Source: Zygnema cylindricum
Taxonomy: Eukaryota > Streptophyta > Zygnematophyceae > Zygnematales > Zygnemataceae
Reading direction: 5' to 3'
Assembly: GCA_037447655.1 (NCBI GenBank)
Contig: JBBHKE010001556.1
Location: forward strand, 1-64,000
Length of the DNA: 64,000 nucleotides
Position numbers and translations under genes: made by a program
Notes under the pieces: model-generated
Told to the model about the DNA's origin: nothing
The model's input: only the letters and a program-made list of their open reading frames with translations
Database searches by the model: none
Shown here: in pieces, positions 11,419-25,144 of the stretch
Layout: each line of letters starts with the position of its first letter
Numbering within the stretch: the first letter of the stretch is position 1

Positions 11419-12608
11419 TACTTCAGTATAGCTGCCTTAAATAGTTCGTACATTTAAGTACAATGTCCGTACATTTATTGTCCTTTTTAGGGTTATTTAA
11501 GGGGGATTTTAGGGTTTTTACTTTTTAGGGTACATTCCCTTACGTTCCCTCATATTTCAGTACAATTGCCTTAAATTTTCCGTACTTTTAAGGCTTTTAG
11601 GGTACACTTTCCGAATAATGTTGTACATTCCCGTATGTTTTCCGTTCTTTATCAGATGTTTAAGGATTTTTTTTGGTCACACTTGCCGCATATTTTTTTT
11701 CATCTCCGTTCATTCCCGTACAACAAAAACTGTACAAAATGTTCGAATTCCGTACGAGTTGGACAACTATGGACGAGACCGTCTTCGCGCGCGCGTCTCT
11801 TTTTTGGATACTTCCGTACACTGCATCCGTACGCACTATCCATACATTTTATCTATACGAAAAGTATACGCATTTTACGAAAGATTAAAAAACTAGAAAA
11901 AATAACGAAATTACGTAAAAATGTCAAAATCCGTACGAATGAGACATCTATGAATTTATGATATTGTGTATCCGTACACTGGTATATCGGTCGAAATCGG
12001 GTTTGGCGTGATCCAAACAAACCAGCGGTAATTAAAATCGGTCAAGCCGAGCCATTCCGGTATTAAGATGGCTTCGATATAGTGAGACCGAATTGGTGAA
12101 AAGCCAGTTCAGTTCGGCTCGAAACGGTTTCGGCCCAAACCGGGCCGAGTGCGTGCTAACGGCAAGAATCAAATTCAAAGGCCTGCAACGGACATATTTG
12201 GAACTCCAGCTGGTCTCTTGCCTGTTGCGCTTCTTTGCTGCGCTTCTTTGCTCGTGCTCTCAGCTTGCAGATTCTTCGAAAATCCTTGTTTATTTTCCCT
12301 TTTTTCTCTTAACTTTGCTGACGTGCTCATTCCTATTTTGCTTCATTGCAAGCTCATTACACGAAATTTTACAATTCTTTTGTAATCGTTATTTTTTCAG
12401 GATGTGTCTATAGTTAAGCATTTTAATTTCATCATCCAGTAATTAGTTTTTTTCCATTATATTGACAGCAGGTTGCTGCCTTTTCAAATTTCCGTCTTCC
12501 GAGAAATACTTTTGTCTCCTGCTGCTTTCTGCTATACATCTTTATTTTGTTGATCAAGTTAACACACAGCATTTGAAAGGGAATACCTTTTTTCATGCTG
12601 CTGACGCC
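11419..12608. other. Intergenic region upstream of the kinesin gene
   Basis: 11420-11640 repeats phrases from 6990-7110 (CAGCTGCCTTA, TTTTAGGG). 11980-12170 carries the GGCCCAAACCGGGCCG composition shared with 5720-5880. The kinesin promoter and 5' UTR must lie in about 12170-12608, which is T-rich. No TATA or other core element is convincing. Confidence 0.4.
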
Positions 12609-15600
12609 ATGGCGGAAAGCAGCGAGTGTCAGTCCGTACAAGTCGCTGTTAATATTAGACCGTTAATTGACAAAGAGCGTTCCGTTTCTTGCCAAGAATG
12701 CGTTACAGTTGTTCCAGGAGAGCCACAGGTAAATACCTGTTTTATAAAACAGTTGTTATAATCTCCACATGAACATTTCTTGTTTCATTTTGTTTCCTTT
12801 TCCGTTTTACTGCCACTATATTTTTCATTTATTGTAGGCTGCTCGCATGACAATGGTTTCCATGCAAATCTGAAATAAGAAAGTTCTTTTGCTCAAGCTG
12901 CAGATGACTTTTATGTTTGATATTATGTCTGTTAATATGGTGCCGTGAAGCCAAGGGTCATGAAGCTTGCAAGTGCAGGCTGATGAAATTTTTGAATAGA
13001 GCAAATGTTGCTACTCAAAATCAGTGTCCTTGTATCATGCAAACGGACAGTGCACTGGCAATTTGGTTTAAGATTCTGTATTTCTATATTTGATTTCGTG
13101 TGTTTCTGTCTCTAGTTTTTCTTTTACGAACAGTCCAGTAGTTGTCATATGGAGTGTGGCAGGTGCTTCTATTAAAATTTTGTTGCTATATCAATGCTTA
13201 CAAGAAGTTTATTGTAGTTGAGGAGCTGCTGGAGAACTAAATAGGAGATTCGCTAATTTAAGGGATCACAAACATGACTGTCGCAGCTGAATAAGGATAT
13301 TGATGATCGGTTTTTCAGTTGAAATCTTTTGTGGTAATGTTTGCTAGAGGGTTTGCTTGGATTGAAAGATCGTTTTGTATGGATCATGAATGGAGAAGTC
13401 CAGTCTTGCATTGAAATCTGAAATAAGAAAAATTGTTTGCTCAAGCTGCTGATGAATATTATGTCTGATTCTATGTCTGTTAATAATACTGTGAACTGAA
13501 ACCATGAAGCTTGCAAGTACAGGTTGATGAAATTTTTGAATAGAGCAAATTCTGCTACTCAAAACCATTATCAATGTCTGGTGTCTTTGTATCATGCAAA
13601 CAGACAGGGCACTGGCAATTTGGTTTGAGGTTCTGTATTTCTCTATTTCTGATTTCGTGCATTCCTGTCTTTGATTTTGTCTTTTATGCACAATATATAT
13701 TTGTCATATGGAATGTCAACGGTGCTTCTATCAATGTTTTCTTGCTATATAACATGCTTACATGAAGTTTTTTGTAGTTGAGGAGCTGCTAGAGAACTTA
13801 ATAGAAGGATTTGCTGTTTTAAGGGACCGCAACATGACTGTAGCTGCTGAATAAGAACATTAATCAGTTTTGACATTTTTGGTTGTTATGTTTGCTAGAG
13901 GGTTTGTTGAATTGAAAGATCTTTTTGTATGTATCATGAATGGAGAAGTCCAGTCTTGCATTTTCACAGTCACAGGTGTGGTAAACTCGGAATTTCGTTG
14001 TAGAACCATAGGAACGCCAATGGTGTTTGTTGAGTTGCTTGTCGGTAAGCTTTTTATATTTCACTCAGTGACACTCCTTTATCAATTGAAAGAACATCAT
14101 GCCATTTTTTTAAAGGAAATTCGTAGCATGTGATGCAGGTTCAAATATATCCAGACAAAGCATACACATTTGATCATGTGTATGGGAGCACTGGAGCGCC
14201 TCAATCACACCTATTTGACGATTGTGTCTTGCCTTTGGTCGAAGGCTTGTTCAAGGGCTATAATGCAACCGTATTAGCGTAAGTCAGTTTTATTTTTGTG
14301 AAAGCAACCGATTTTTATCAAGGGGTATAGTGCAGTAGTTTAGCAAAGCAATTTTTACTTTTTGTCAAACATCTGATTTGAGTCAGTGAAATATCGTCAA
14401 TCTGCTTATTATTCCGTTAAGTTCAGACTTTCAAATGCTCCTGTTGCACTGAGACGTGACAAATTGTAATGCTTTAACTATGTCTTTATTTGCAGGTACG
14501 GCCAAACTGGTTCGGGAAAAACTTGGACGATGGGGACTTCTTTTGAAAACAAAGAAGGTGTGATCCCCAAGACAATGAAGACGATCTTTACGAAGGTCGA
14601 AGATATGAAGAACACATCAGATTTTAAGATCCGTGTTTCTTTTATTGAGGTAATATTCCTTACATGAACATTTGATGAGTATGTTACGCCTCAACTAATG
14701 TCAACTATCTGTTAAAAATCAACAACTTGATGTAAAATTGTTTTGGCTGTGTTGCAGATTCACAAAGAAAACATCAGGGACCTCTTGGACTCTTCACCTG
14801 CACCACCACCAGTTGGTACAGGCAATTCTGCAAAGGCATCAATTCCGCCAAAACCTCCCATAAGCATCAGAGAAACACAACTTGGAGGGGTGACGCTGAC
14901 CGGAGTAACGGAGACATCTGTCTTCTCCCTTGAGGACATGGCAGAAACGTTAGAGCAGGGATCTCAATGTAGAGCAACAGCAAGCACGAATATGAATTCC
15001 AAATCAAGGTGAGGATTGCTGTTGATTTCGTTTATTTCTATGTCCTTGCTGATGTCATCGCGTGTGCAATGGCTGACACCTTTTTAGGTGGCAATCATGG
15101 CCAGCTAGAACCAGACATTTGATAAAATTCGTCTCGTGAAGAAATCAGCACAGAATAGAAACAGTGAAAACAGACCGTTTCTACATAAAAGCATTTTTCT
15201 TTATTTGCTTCTCATGTTTTGTTAGCAGCATGGTAGCAGATTCATGTTGGAATATGTCAAGTTGGCCACACTCATCCCAAAAGGCGTTTGGCTAAAAGTC
15301 GTTTGCTTATGAAGTACTATGAATTGCTTTTGTATTATCATTTTCACCTTAAAAGGCATTCTTTGATCAATATTTCACAGGCGGTCTTTGTAGCATTCCT
15401 GGAATGACTGGATAACTTATTTTTCGGCCAGAGATTTGCATGCCTGCGCCTTGTGTGTGATGCTTAACAGCTTGTTGTTAGTTTTGCAGTCGTAGTCATG
15501 CAATCTTTACAATTATACTGGAGAAAAGGAGGCGATGGGATGCGGCGGTTAATGATTCACTGGGGACAACGGATGTAGAGGACTGCCTATGCGCAAAACT

Positions 15601-18600
15601 CCACCTTGTGGATCTTGCTGGTTCGGAGAGAATCAAGAAAACAAAAGCAGATGGACAACGCCTTCAAGAAGGTAATTTTTTTGCTCTATGAGCTCTTTAT
15701 TCGTCCATAAACACAGGTAGAGTGAATGTGTATTCTTGTTTGGACTGCTTGATGAAAGAGTGATGAAAAACCCATGTGCTGAGTCATGTCTTAACTTGAC
15801 CTCTTGCTCCTATTTTATGTTTTTTTTTTAATTCCTGTTCCACAGGCATACACATTAATCGCGGTCTCTTGGCGCTCGGCAATGTAATCAGTGCTCTAGG
15901 TGATGAAAAACGGAAAAAGGAAGGATTTGTGCCGTACCGTGATAGTAAACTGACGCGGTTGCTTCAGGTGCTAACTTCTTAAACAAAGCTACATGATAAC
16001 CAAAAGAGAGAGCTGCTTGACATACATGTATATGCATCTGCATATCTTTGCTTGGATGTCCAATAGCAGGTTACAAATTTCTTTCAGGTAGAAAAGCCTT
16101 TTTTTTATTGTGTGCTAAATTACAATTTGTTTTTTTTGCACAGGATTCTCTTGGGGGCAACAGCAGAACAGCAATGATAGGTAAGCAGACTCTTTTGGGC
16201 TCCGTCCTATGTGGAAAGGTTGTACAGTTTTTGACTTTCTTTTGAAATCCAAATTTAATTTAATTGAAGGAGTTTGTCAATTATTTTCACCACTCAGTCT
16301 TTCCTTATTTGCTTTTTCGTAAGAAGCTCCCCATGTCCAAAAACTGACCAATTTTTATGTTTGTTTGGTATACAGCTTGCATCAGTCCGGCGGACATCAA
16401 TATGGATGAGACCATTAACACCCTCAAATATGCAAACAGGGCAAGGAATATCCAAAACAAGCCCACTGTCAACCGGGACCCTATAGCTGCAGAAATGCAA
16501 GGCTTACGCCATCAGGTTCAATTGCTTCAAGCAGAATTGGCCTATTCGCGTGAAGGTGGTGTCAGCCTTGGAAGCCAAGAGGTATATTGTATATTGTTAA
16601 GATGCTTCCATGTGTGCTGTACTCAAACCAAGCAGTTTGGCTTAATATTCTGTCTTTTTCTTGCGTCACCAGAAAATCTTCGAAGCCAATAGTAGCTGCT
16701 ATATTTAGTATTGCTATATGAGCAGTTTTCTTAATGACAAGAAAGCTATTAACAGGATATTTATTGGTGTGAACGGTTGCAGCGGATAATTTTTTTGGAA
16801 GCTGAGAATGTCCAGCTTCAACTGAACTTGAATCAGGCTACTCATGCAATTCAAACTCATGAAGAAATTGCTTTCAAGATTTTGGTATGTTTTCTATGTT
16901 TTCCTTTCTTTTGCTGGGTCTCAAACTTTGCAGCGTTGAGATATTCTGTCTGATAGTGCAACCATGGATATGTGCATCTTTTTTTGCCTTTGTTTGTGCA
17001 AGAAAGGCTTTGTAATGGTGTATTTTTTGATATTCTTATTGATATGGATCAAAGTTTTTTTCAACAAGGCATTCGCAACCAACTCTTTTTGTATGGGTTA
17101 TGCAGGCGGAGGGGGATACACTGAAGCAAAAGCTTTCAGCAATGGCAGCTGCATCAGAACCTGAACTTGTAATGCAGTCTCAGGTGGGTGATTGAAAAAA
17201 ATGATTTTTTCATGAATTGTTATTGCGAGTGTTGTGGCCTCTAACAATCCAAACTTGCACGAGATGTTTCCGACTCTGATTATTGGGTGTTTTTTGACTC
17301 TGAATATGTTCTTGTCACATTTTCGGGCGGTACGTGCAATGCAGGATTTAGTAAGTCAAATCCAAAGCCTGACGGCTAATATACTCGACTCAAGGGAAAA
17401 CTTACCATTTGTTAAGTCGGAGACTGTTAGTGAAAGCCCACTGCCGATTCTGTACCAAATGAGAAGTCCCTTGCCTCATCAATACCAGAGTTGTACGCCA
17501 GATACTGAAGAATCCAAGTCAATGACAGAAGAATCCAGTGAGTGGTTTGAACTGAAAGGTGGTGAAGTATGTGCATCTTGATGACAGCTATGCAGGCTAA
17601 TCAAACTTACCTTTTTCCTGCAAATAAGTTCATTATGGTAACAAAAATGACATGTTATGACTGAAAGTTGAGGCATGGATGTCTGTATTTTTTTCAGGTG
17701 TACCCAATGGATTGGAGATTGTTGAGGCCGAGGTTTGGGAGGATAAAGCCAAGTATATGGAATTTCAAATGCTTCAAGAGGAGTCTCAACAACAATTGCA
17801 GGCGCTTGACCAGAGGATTGTAGAGAAAGAGGTACATATCCAGCTTTGGAAGAAGCAACGTTGTAAAGTGCTCTTTGCAACTGGTCTGTTGAGACCTTTC
17901 TCTATAGAATAGTCATGGGACTCATGGGAACATGGTTGCCAAAAACTTTCAACAAGGAGCAGTTTTTGGAGTGCTAATAAATGTTTAAACAAATATTTTA
18001 CTGCTCTCCAGGAAAAATTGCGTGATGTGGACAAGCACTCTAGCGTAAGTTACGAGCGGAAATTCAGGGAGATGGAGGAAGAAAGGACACGCTTGCTGGT
18101 GGGTCCACTGAACATATTGCATTGTGTGGGATTGGCGATCCTACAGTCTCGACATTGTTTTTTTTCCTGGATTAGTCCTGTATGCTGTAGGTATCCGGTT
18201 TCCACTGTGGAGTGGGAAGGTCGTCACCGATTCTTACTCAATCGGTTCAGGAGTTTCAGTTCTTGAATCCAATTTTTTTTCTGGGCATGCAGAGAGAAAA
18301 GGAGAAATTGGTGCAAGAGTTGGAACATGTTGCTCATCGTTCAGATGAGAAGGCTAGGGCCCAGAGGGAGAAGTTTCGAACGGAATTGGAAGCTTTAAAT
18401 AAGCAGGTAACTTGAAAGTCCTTTTTGTCTGGCTGGTTTCTTTTAGAAGATGCATACCTGTAATGGTCAGAATTTTTTTTTGACATTAGATTTTTTATTT
18501 TATGTAATCTTTCTGACGAATATGAACTAGTAATAACCACGACCTGTCCTTTGAAAGCTTAAGCCAAAATTGTCTTTTGACAAGTATCTGTTAGATTTGT

Positions 18601-21600
18601 TAATACTGATCTGGTAGAAATGGTTTATGTGCACTCCATATTGCAGTTAGAGCAACATAGGAGGAAGGAGGCCGACCAAAGGCACCAACTGAAGAGCAAG
18701 CAGAAGGTCGAGGAGATGGCAAAGAAGTTGCAAGATGAAATTTTGAGAATCAAGCAGGCAAAGGTGTGTATGGAGACTTCATAAAAAGGCCATAAAAGGA
18801 TAAAAGTAGAAGCAGAAGAGGATTCAGAAATGGTGGCCTAGGATGCGGTTTATCTTTCAACTACAGTGGAAAGTCTTCAAAAGTTCAAATTTTTTCAATT
18901 TATCATTTTACGTTGGGTTTCTTGGCACAGGTTCAACTTCAACGGAAAATGAAGCAAGATGCCGACCATTTTCAAGCTTGGAAACTGGCTCGTGAGAAGG
19001 AGCTATTGCAGGTATGTGGCAGCAGGGGCATTTAAAGGCTGGGATACTTTGAAGGGTGTATATCAATTAGCAACATGTCCAAAATTCTCAAGAAGCAAAT
19101 AAGGCTGTTTACAACCTTTGGCTGTGCTGTTCCAATTTATAACTCTGCTAATTTTCTTCCTCCTGGTCTCGTTTGCTTGTGTGGTTGCACAGCTTCGGAA
19201 GGAAGGACGTCGTACTGAATACGAGATGCACAAACTGCAAGTTTTACATGACCGCCAGACACTGGTGAAGTCTAAATCCTTTAACTTGTCGTTTGTTTGG
19301 CTCTTGTCACTAAAATGTATCTGGAATTGCTGCCATTTAAGGAGGCGGGCAGTTGACCATAAACTAGACAACGTTAATTTTATCATCACAGGATTGGATG
19401 ATCATGTTTGTGACGTGTAGTTCTGATGGTTCCTAGATAATGTATTTTTGCAGGTTTTACAACGGAAAATGGAAGAGGCTGCTCAGGCGACAAAGAAACT
19501 CTCAGCTGTTTTGGATAAAGGACGAACTAACCGAGTACCACTTACTGGTGATAAACCTTTTGTCTTTGGATGGGTCGGCCAGGAGCAAATGTGCTTAAGA
19601 ATTCTTGATACAAATGGTTTTTTTTTTCAATTTTAACTAAAAGGCTATTGTTTTGTTGGGCTACTCATTTTTCTGCATTATGATTCGCATAACAAATAAC
19701 TCCTCTAACATCAGAACTGTGTTTCACACATTGTGAAACGCTTTTTTTTTTTTTTACGTGACTCTGACATTGAAGTAAGGCATATGTTATTAAATGTTTT
19801 TCAAATGCAATTTCAAGAATGTCAGGAGCAGATATTTGCTTTCATTTGTCTATCCTAACATAGTGAGATTGTATTTTATCGTGAGACTAATTATTGTTGG
19901 TGACATGACCTTCAGGGAATGCGGCAACAGTGTCTCGACAGACTCAGCGAGATCTGAGTGCCTGGCTGGAAAATGAATTGGCTCTTGTGGTGGGAATACA
20001 CGAGTTTCGACGGGCGATTCAACAAGAGACCGAGAGGTGAATATAATTGTCAAAACAATGAGATACATTAAAAACTTGAAAATCTGAGCTAAAGCTTTTA
20101 TATTTTAGACTGATTATGGAGAGAGATGTAGCATGCTGCCAAAATCATTCTTACTGGCGGATGCCTAAAACTCCCCATTAAAAAACATATTTGTGGTGCT
20201 GCAATGGTGGCAGACGAGCGGCACTAGGAAAGGAGCACGAGGCGCTTATCAAGAGGGAAGCTGGAAGTTCCTTTATTGCTTCACCGGGGTAAGTTTCCAC
20301 TGCCAAATCTCTTCAAATCCTGGGAGTAGTCCCTACAATTAATCGGTAGAGCTCTGTTTTTTGCTTATGTAAGCAATCAAATTCTACATTAAACTGAAAT
20401 TCCATTGCACCTAACATTTTTGTGTTGTCTTCTGGCCCTCCAGCAATCCCCTCATGTCTCCATCGGGCTTGAAAGCCAAAGCAACGTCCCTCCAAGCTGC
20501 CATGACTGCCTGCACTCAGAACATTCAAACAATGCACCATCAATTGGCTGAAGCTGAAGAAAGGGAGAGGTCCATGGACGCTCAGATGCGATTCAAGTCA
20601 TTTCAAGGGCTTAAAGAAACACGGAGTCTATTGAATCTTGCGTTCACAGCAGCGGTATCAGCGAGGTATAGCCGAAAGCCACGACTCTTGTTTGTCACAT
20701 TCTAGCTTCTGTATTTAAATTTCACGCACGTCATATCTATGACCAATCATACGAGGTCTATTATGTATTTGTTCAGCTGATGTTTGCTGAAGAAAATAAT
20801 AAAGAAGCAACAAAATAAATTTCAGGATTTTTGACAAGGAAGATAAAGTTCAAATTAAGTTACTAATAAAGGGACATGGAATTATTGGTTGGCCTTTGCC
20901 GTTTTTTCCTCCAAAAAATCTGCATTATTTGTGGAATTTAGGTTCAATAGACCTTGTTCGAATTCGTCACTATCAGATTTGAAACAAACTGGTTTCGCTC
21001 CGGAAAGTGCCCCATTTCTACCATTCCGACATTCTATAAACCTTTTTACCATTTTACCATTCCATCTTTCCACCGTTCTCCATCCACCATTCTACTTTTC
21101 ACGAAGCAGGCTGACTTGGTGTTTTTGACTAAACTAGGTGTGAGTTGAATGAAGAACAACAACGCTTGAAGGATTTGATGGAGCAAAAGGAGGAGCTGCA
21201 AACTAATTTGGCAAACTGTGAGAACCGATTGCTTCTCAAAGAAGCGAAGCCTGTTATCGAATGGAAAACACCACCCGCTGGTTTTGCACCTTCACCTAGC
21301 CTGAGATTGCAATCTCCATTTTGGTCTCTGGACCTCAAATTGCCTTCTCGAGAGCAGGTGAGGCTCTATCGTCAGGCTCATTTTCTGCAATTCATGTTAG
21401 GGAGCTACAAGAATTTCAGAATTTGTAATCCTGTTGAAGTAGTTTCTGGCGGATTTGTTCTAAACTTATGTTCCAGATTTTGCTCGATCAGTATGCATGT
21501 TCAGATCGTATTCCTGGAGGAAAAAAATCACGATCAATATTTATTTTTTTACGTTGTGCAGGGAAGAATGCCATCTGCTGTTATTCAATCGCCTTGTCAC

Positions 21601-23015
21601 CAACTTACCCTGCAAGCCGATTCCGACATGGATTGTACCGATGAAACTGATTTCGACCCTGATTACACACCTGGACAGGAAAAAAGGTTTCAATATCGAT
21701 CCAAGTCTCGATTTTCGGGAATAAAAATGGAGCCTGCCATTATGGACAAGCCTGCAGTGGAGACAAATGAGGAGTTCTGTACCTGTTCGGGCAAATGCAG
21801 CCGCAAATGTCCTTGCAAAACTAATGGGCTGTCCTGTGGAAGCCATTGCAAGTGCAAATCACAAAGATGTGTGAACCGGTTATTTCACGATGTCGATCCA
21901 GCAGCTGTCGTTACAGCAGCTGTCATGGACTTGGAGGAGGCTGTTGCGATTAGAACGTGCAACGAAGGTTCACAGGAGGGATTACCGACAGCGTTGAAAG
22001 GATATTCACGCGAACAAAGGAATGAGTTTGTGGAAGACACATTCCAAATTCATGGTTTCCGAATGGCACAGGCTATGAGGAATGCTTTGGAAGGAGAAGT
22101 GCCTTCCACTGAATCGTTAAGAAACATGGAGGAAGGTGGAGGTGCCAAGCCTCCTCGGCCCCTTCAAGACGTTCAAAAAAACCAGGTGTGTTTAACTTTG
22201 TCAGTTTTTCTCACCAAGCTGGCGATAGATTTACAGTTTATGTCTCCGTATACAAACCCTATGCCATTACGGAGTTTAGGATGCGATGCACTTAAAATTG
22301 CTTGAAGAGTAAATACTGTAACAATTTCCACTATATTTCATCAGCTTATGGCAATTTTTTTGTAGTCACTTAAAAGGATACAGACGATGTCCACTCTTAT
22401 TTACTCATGTTCACATAGAGTTCCATTCAGCAGAAACTCCATGAATCCAAGTTCAGATGCCGGAAATTCAACAAGGGAAAGCTCAATTCTCAAACTGGAA
22501 GGCTGTAATTGTTGAACTGTTTTTCAAGAGAGTTTTGCACAAAAATGTATTTTATGCTACCGCTGAATCCGGAATTGTTTCTGTTTGGATGACTTCAGCT
22601 TCCACGTGAAATGAAGGGTCGAAAGGGACGAAATGCTTCACGACGAACTCTCTCCGATCGCTTCTCTGTTCCGGTTGAGATCTCTCTCTCTACCCAGGCC
22701 AATGAGGACGCAGCCCCGACTGTGTCATCCATTCCTCCGCCCCTCGCCACAGGATCAGGACAAGCAGTGGAGAGATCTATCGGCTTTACAAAGAAACCTT
22801 CACTTCCTGATCAAACCAACAGTTACGGTACAGATGAATCGCAACCAAATCTGTCACAAAGTTCCCGTCGAAAAGGTAACAAACGAGAATTGGCGCTCGG
22901 CTCCTCCAGCTCTCAAGAAATGGAAGCTTCCGGGTTGTCGGCGAGAGGCGCCAAAATAGTCCAAAACAGGCGAGGGGGCACAGGGCAGCTAGAGCATGAC
23001 AAAGAAAACATTTGA
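12609..23015 (+). CDS. KIN4: Kinesin-4 family chromokinesin (KIF4-like), 24 exons, 1327 aa
   Basis: Predicted plus-end-directed microtubule motor of the kinesin-4/chromokinesin family. Exons: 12609-12728, 14139-14278, 14496-14649, 14758-15008, 15490-15671, 15846-15967, 16144-16180, 16376-16581, 16783-16884, 17106-17183, 17345-17558, 17698-17831, 18012-18098, 18293-18406, 18647-18763, 18931-19011, 19193-19264, 19454-19547, 19916-20036, 20214-20288, 20444-20665, 21138-21357, 21562-22185, 22599-23015. All introns are GT-AG, and 3984 nt gives 1327 codons plus TGA. The N-terminal motor (about 8-366) has P-loop GQTGSGKT (89-96), switch I SSRSH (221-225) and switch II DLAGSE (263-268). A long heptad-rich stalk follows. 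The tail has nine Cys (1054, 1056, 1060, 1064, 1066, 1073, 1077, 1079, 1084), matching the KIF4 cysteine-rich domain that binds an Fe-S cluster in animals, then a basic tail. KIF4 proteins act on spindle midzone and chromosomes; that role here is inferred. Confidence 0.93.
12840..13970 (+). repeat. Tandem duplication of about 550 bp inside kinesin intron 1
   Basis: Two diverged direct copies (about 12865-13412 and 13413-13970) share long blocks. Examples are GAAGCTTGCAAGT (12963 and 13507) and GTTGAGGAGCTGCT (13216 and 13776). The offset varies from 544 to 560 bp. It explains why intron 1 (1410 bp) is the longest in the gene. No additional exon is needed for frame continuity. Confidence 0.8.
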
Positions 23016-25144
23016 AGGCACAAAGGGAGAAAGGGACCAGGGGGCGACTGGAGGTTTTGCATTTTTGGCCCATTTTCTATTCTTGCTATATCAATTATTA
23101 TTACTTGCACCAATCACGATGGGTCATATCATAACGTGAGACAGACAATAGTGGCATTATTAGCTTGCGACATCGCAGCTTGGCTCGTATCTGTTTCGAC
23201 TATTTCGTTGCAGTTTCAAAAGAAAAAGAAAAGTTGCAGTTTCAATTTCGTTATTCAACACAGCGTCAAAATATATCCGGATTAAGGGAACTTTAGGTTT
23301 CCATCGAAGGCAAGGCAGAACTACGAGTGGAATAATACGCTTTCGCCTGAAAAGACTTGACACTCCTTCACACTTTGTGAAATTTGCATTTAATATTCGG
23401 TTTGTTGTACAGTGTGCATTATGGGTAAAAACCTAGTTACTTATGTTGGTTGAATGGAATTTGCAAAATGCAACTTAAATTTGAAAGTGTTTTTATGGTG
23501 GTTGCATAATGTTGCAATGGTTAGGAGCAGTCGATAAAGTTTTCGCATTTTAACTCGTGGTCAGTGAGCAAATTGCAAACACGTCAAAACCTTCCTGCTA
23601 CTTTTGTTGCGTATGAAAACTGAAATTGACTAGAGTTCCATATCACGAGAGCGACGACAGTTTTTGACTGTGTTGTGTTTGTAATATTTTGATGCCCTTC
23701 TTCATTGATCTCAAATCAGCTTGCTATGGTATTGAGCATTAGTTTGGGAGATCTTATCTTTTAACATGTGATGGGAAGATCTCATTTTGTAAATCGGCCC
23801 GGTGTGGCTGCAGGGTGTGCTTCCAGACAGCACATCTCTTTTTCGTATTTTGGTCATAACTTGAAAGCCCACCGGAGATCATCAACGGGACGACGGTCGA
23901 CACCGCTTTCACCACATATCAACAATGCGAGCACTCATACATTGTGGAAACAAGTAGCGAAGTTGATTCGATACGAAAATGGCATACAAAACGCACATTT
24001 TAGGCACTCGCGTTTGCACCAGCAAAATGCGAGTGCATAAGGTCATTATTGTTAAAGTTCCATTGCATAAAATATTCTCAAATAGGAAGTCTTTCTACTG
24101 CGTTACTTTTTCTTATGTGTTGCTCGATTTCTACCTCGTCTGACATGCTGATGTGACGTCAGGCAATGTCAATAATAGGGTGTGCACCGCATTACCGCAC
24201 GGCAAACGCACAATATCCACATGGTAGAATATGCATCTTATGAGTACAACCCTCATTTTCCATCTACAGTTTCACAGAAATTAAACAATTACTACGGATT
24301 CAAAGAAGGGGACGATGCTGAAAAAAGGCTACTGAGCTGCATATGTCATCTGCTGATGTCATTTCTCATTCTTGCCCAATCAGACTATGTAATTGACCCT
24401 CCTTATCTCGAGATGACGGTCAAATTTTTCACACTGCGACGGATTCTTCAGTTTTTATATTTTCAGAAGCAGAATTTCTCTTTCATGCTTCGTTCCAGTC
24501 CCAAAAGCGTGTTTGATTAAAAAAAGAAGAGTTATAGCAAAATATGAAAGGACGGAGGGTTAAACATTGCCGAATATTTTTGCCGCGTATTCCCCATACC
24601 CGAATACTCTTTGAGCAGATGCGGTGGCTACGCTATTTTACAAACATCTAGTAAATCCACATGTTGATCTGTGTTCAGATTAACAATTTCAAAACACAGA
24701 AATGATGGTCAAGAAGACAATCGGCAAGTACGAGGCAAATCAAATCATCATATTGGATTTTATTTTAACAAAGCTAGTTTGAGACAAACACATTTGCATG
24801 GGGACAGAATTTTGATCCGATCCTCGATATTTTCGTAGAGCGCTACTTCATACATAACAATACAAGTGCAAATTTTTCAAATTGTAATCGAACAAAAAAG
24901 TACATGGTGCCTAATTGGCTGACTGCAACATCTGACATTTAGCGTGCTTGTCTAATCTCACAGAAAAAGCAAATACATACTACAGGCTGGCTAAACTGAG
25001 TCGTAAATACACGGAATTTTACAGACCTAGTACTACAGAAACCTCAACAAAATCCTAGAATGCACACGTTTTCTGTCGATTCATTTTTGAGGGCTTACAA
25101 GGCAACTTTCCCTGTGTCATCATTACGCCCCTTTAGCTTTGAAC
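23016..25144. other. Region between the convergent kinesin and TMEM120 genes
   Basis: It should contain both 3' UTRs and poly(A) sites. No coding segment, known repeat family or unambiguous poly(A) signal is recognised. Base composition is ordinary, unlike the GTAC-rich repeats further out. Confidence 0.5.

Noticed and set aside
21358-21561. Read-through coding between kinesin exons 22 and 23
   Set aside because: The frame happens to stay open, but there is a GTGAGG donor at 21358 and a TGTGCAG acceptor before 21562. The intervening peptide is hydrophobic and unlike a kinesin stalk or tail.
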